Assembly (NCBI GenBank): GCA_031273075.1
Contig: JAISSM010000049.1
Location: 1 to 5,503 of the forward strand
Reading direction: 5' to 3'
Length of the DNA stretch: 5,503 bases
DNA from: Rickettsiales bacterium
Lineage (GTDB): Bacteria; Pseudomonadota; Alphaproteobacteria; Rs-D84
In this document: positions 4,807 through 5,503 of the stretch, piece after piece
How the letters are laid out: each line of letters opens with the position of its first letter
Numbering within the stretch: the first letter of the stretch is position 1
Notes under the pieces: generated by a model
The model's input: the letters and a program-made list of their open reading frames with translations, nothing else
Databases searched by the model: none
Told to the model about the DNA's origin: nothing
Program-made: the position numbers and the translations under genes

Positions 4807-5503
4807 ATGAAAAAAATTTTAATATTTTTTACGGCGATATTTCCAATGGCTTTGCGCGCGGACGAAGCGGTCGATGATATAATGAAACGCTATAACGCGT
4901 CGCTTGGTAAGGCGCAAACTTATTGCAATGGGCTGACCGCGAAGATAGATTCGGTCAAAACCATGGCCGGTATTGGGATCGGCGCGGGCGCGGTTGGAAC
5001 GATCGGCGGCGGGGTTGCAACCGTTACCGGCGTTATGAAAGCCCAAAATGACAAACAAATTGTCGATAAGGCCGGGGAAGCGGAAGGTGGTAAGTTGAAC
5101 GAAGCGCTTTATAATAAATGGAAGGCAAATAACAAAGCTCAGAAATGGACGTTGGAGGAATTAAGGGACATCGCATTCACAATGCTTGCCAAACTGAATG
5201 AAAAATCTCAACAACTTGGCAATATCAGAACCGCGGGTGGATTCGTCGCGGGGGTCGGCGGCGCGGCGGGCGCGACGACATCGTTCATCGGCATAAAAAC
5301 TCTGGACGATTTGATAGTTGAAATGAACGCATGCGATTCCTATGTTAAAGAAATAGACAAACAAGCGACGGAACTTCGCATGACCGCGCCGGATGATCCT
5401 ACACTTTCCAAAATGAACGAAATAGTCAAAAACTGCAAAGGTATGAGTTCGAAGAATATCGCCGATGTTAAAAACAATATGAAAATGGCCGGGATTATTG
5501 CGG
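4807..5503 (+). CDS. Exported glycine-zipper repeat protein, C-terminus beyond the window edge
   Basis: An open frame runs from ATG 4807 to the right edge (232 codons plus one base), with AAAGGA seven bases upstream. A Sec signal peptide covers residues 1-18, with cleavage probable after ALRA. Two hydrophobic glycine-zipper segments follow, at about 54-77 (GIGIGAGAVGTIGGG) and 143-163 (GGFVAGVGGAAGA), separated by charged helical sequence. A third may begin at the edge with MAGIIA. The motif Cys-X-Gly-Leu/Met-...-Val-Lys-...-Met-Ala-Gly-Ile occurs at 40-56 and again at 210-230, so the protein is built of repeats with hydrophobic hairpins. Such zippers pack in membranes or form oligomers. Only three cysteines (40, 176, 210) are present, unlike its two Cys-rich neighbours. 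It is likely the third gene of the operon. The total length and further repeats are not visible. A membrane-inserting envelope or pore-like protein is a guess from composition only. Confidence 0.8.
   Translation, partial: MKKILIFFTAIFPMALRADEAVDDIMKRYNASLGKAQTYCNGLTAKIDSVKTMAGIGIGAGAVGTIGGGVATVTGVMKAQNDKQIVDKAGEAEGGKLNEALYNKWKANNKAQKWTLEELRDIAFTMLAKLNEKSQQLGNIRTAGGFVAGVGGAAGATTSFIGIKTLDDLIVEMNACDSYVKEIDKQATELRMTAPDDPTLSKMNEIVKNCKGMSSKNIADVKNNMKMAGIIA

Overview
The window looks like ordinary chromosome from a proteobacterium, most plausibly an uncultured, host-associated alphaproteobacterium. That is an inference from the style of the transketolase, the BrnT/BrnA pair and the small Cys-rich exported proteins; no rRNA or other phylogenetic marker is present. 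Both strands are used, gene spacing is tight, and no insertion sequence, tRNA, rRNA or CRISPR array was seen.

Layout. On the minus strand, 1-1575 is the N-terminal 525 codons of a transketolase that runs off the left edge. A 56-bp divergent gap separates it from a plus-strand RNase HI gene (1632-2057) whose four acidic catalytic residues are all present. A near-consensus promoter begins three bases after the RNase HI stop and drives a BrnT-type toxin gene (2096-2389). The BrnA antitoxin gene (2373-2678) overlaps it by 17 nt. The predicted transcription start coincides with the GTG start codon of brnT, so this mRNA may be leaderless.

The stretch 2679-2999 has no protein gene but is not empty. 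An AT-rich segment leads into a perfect extended -10 (TGnTATAAT). From there a leader of about 199 nt is predicted to fold almost completely: a hairpin at the extreme 5' end, an 18-nt by 18-nt long-range stem (16 of 18 paired) enclosing three further hairpins, and a last 8-bp hairpin before a good Shine-Dalgarno. It matches no riboswitch or RNA family I can recall and is the most promising undescribed element here.

Downstream of that leader are three closely spaced genes, each starting with a Sec signal peptide: a 339-aa protein with 20 mature cysteines, a 252-aa protein with 12 mature cysteines, and a protein cut by the right edge with glycine-zipper hydrophobic segments and a repeated Cys-Gly...Met-Ala-Gly motif. 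They look like one operon exporting disulfide-rich and membrane-interacting envelope proteins under control of the structured leader. Their function is unknown.
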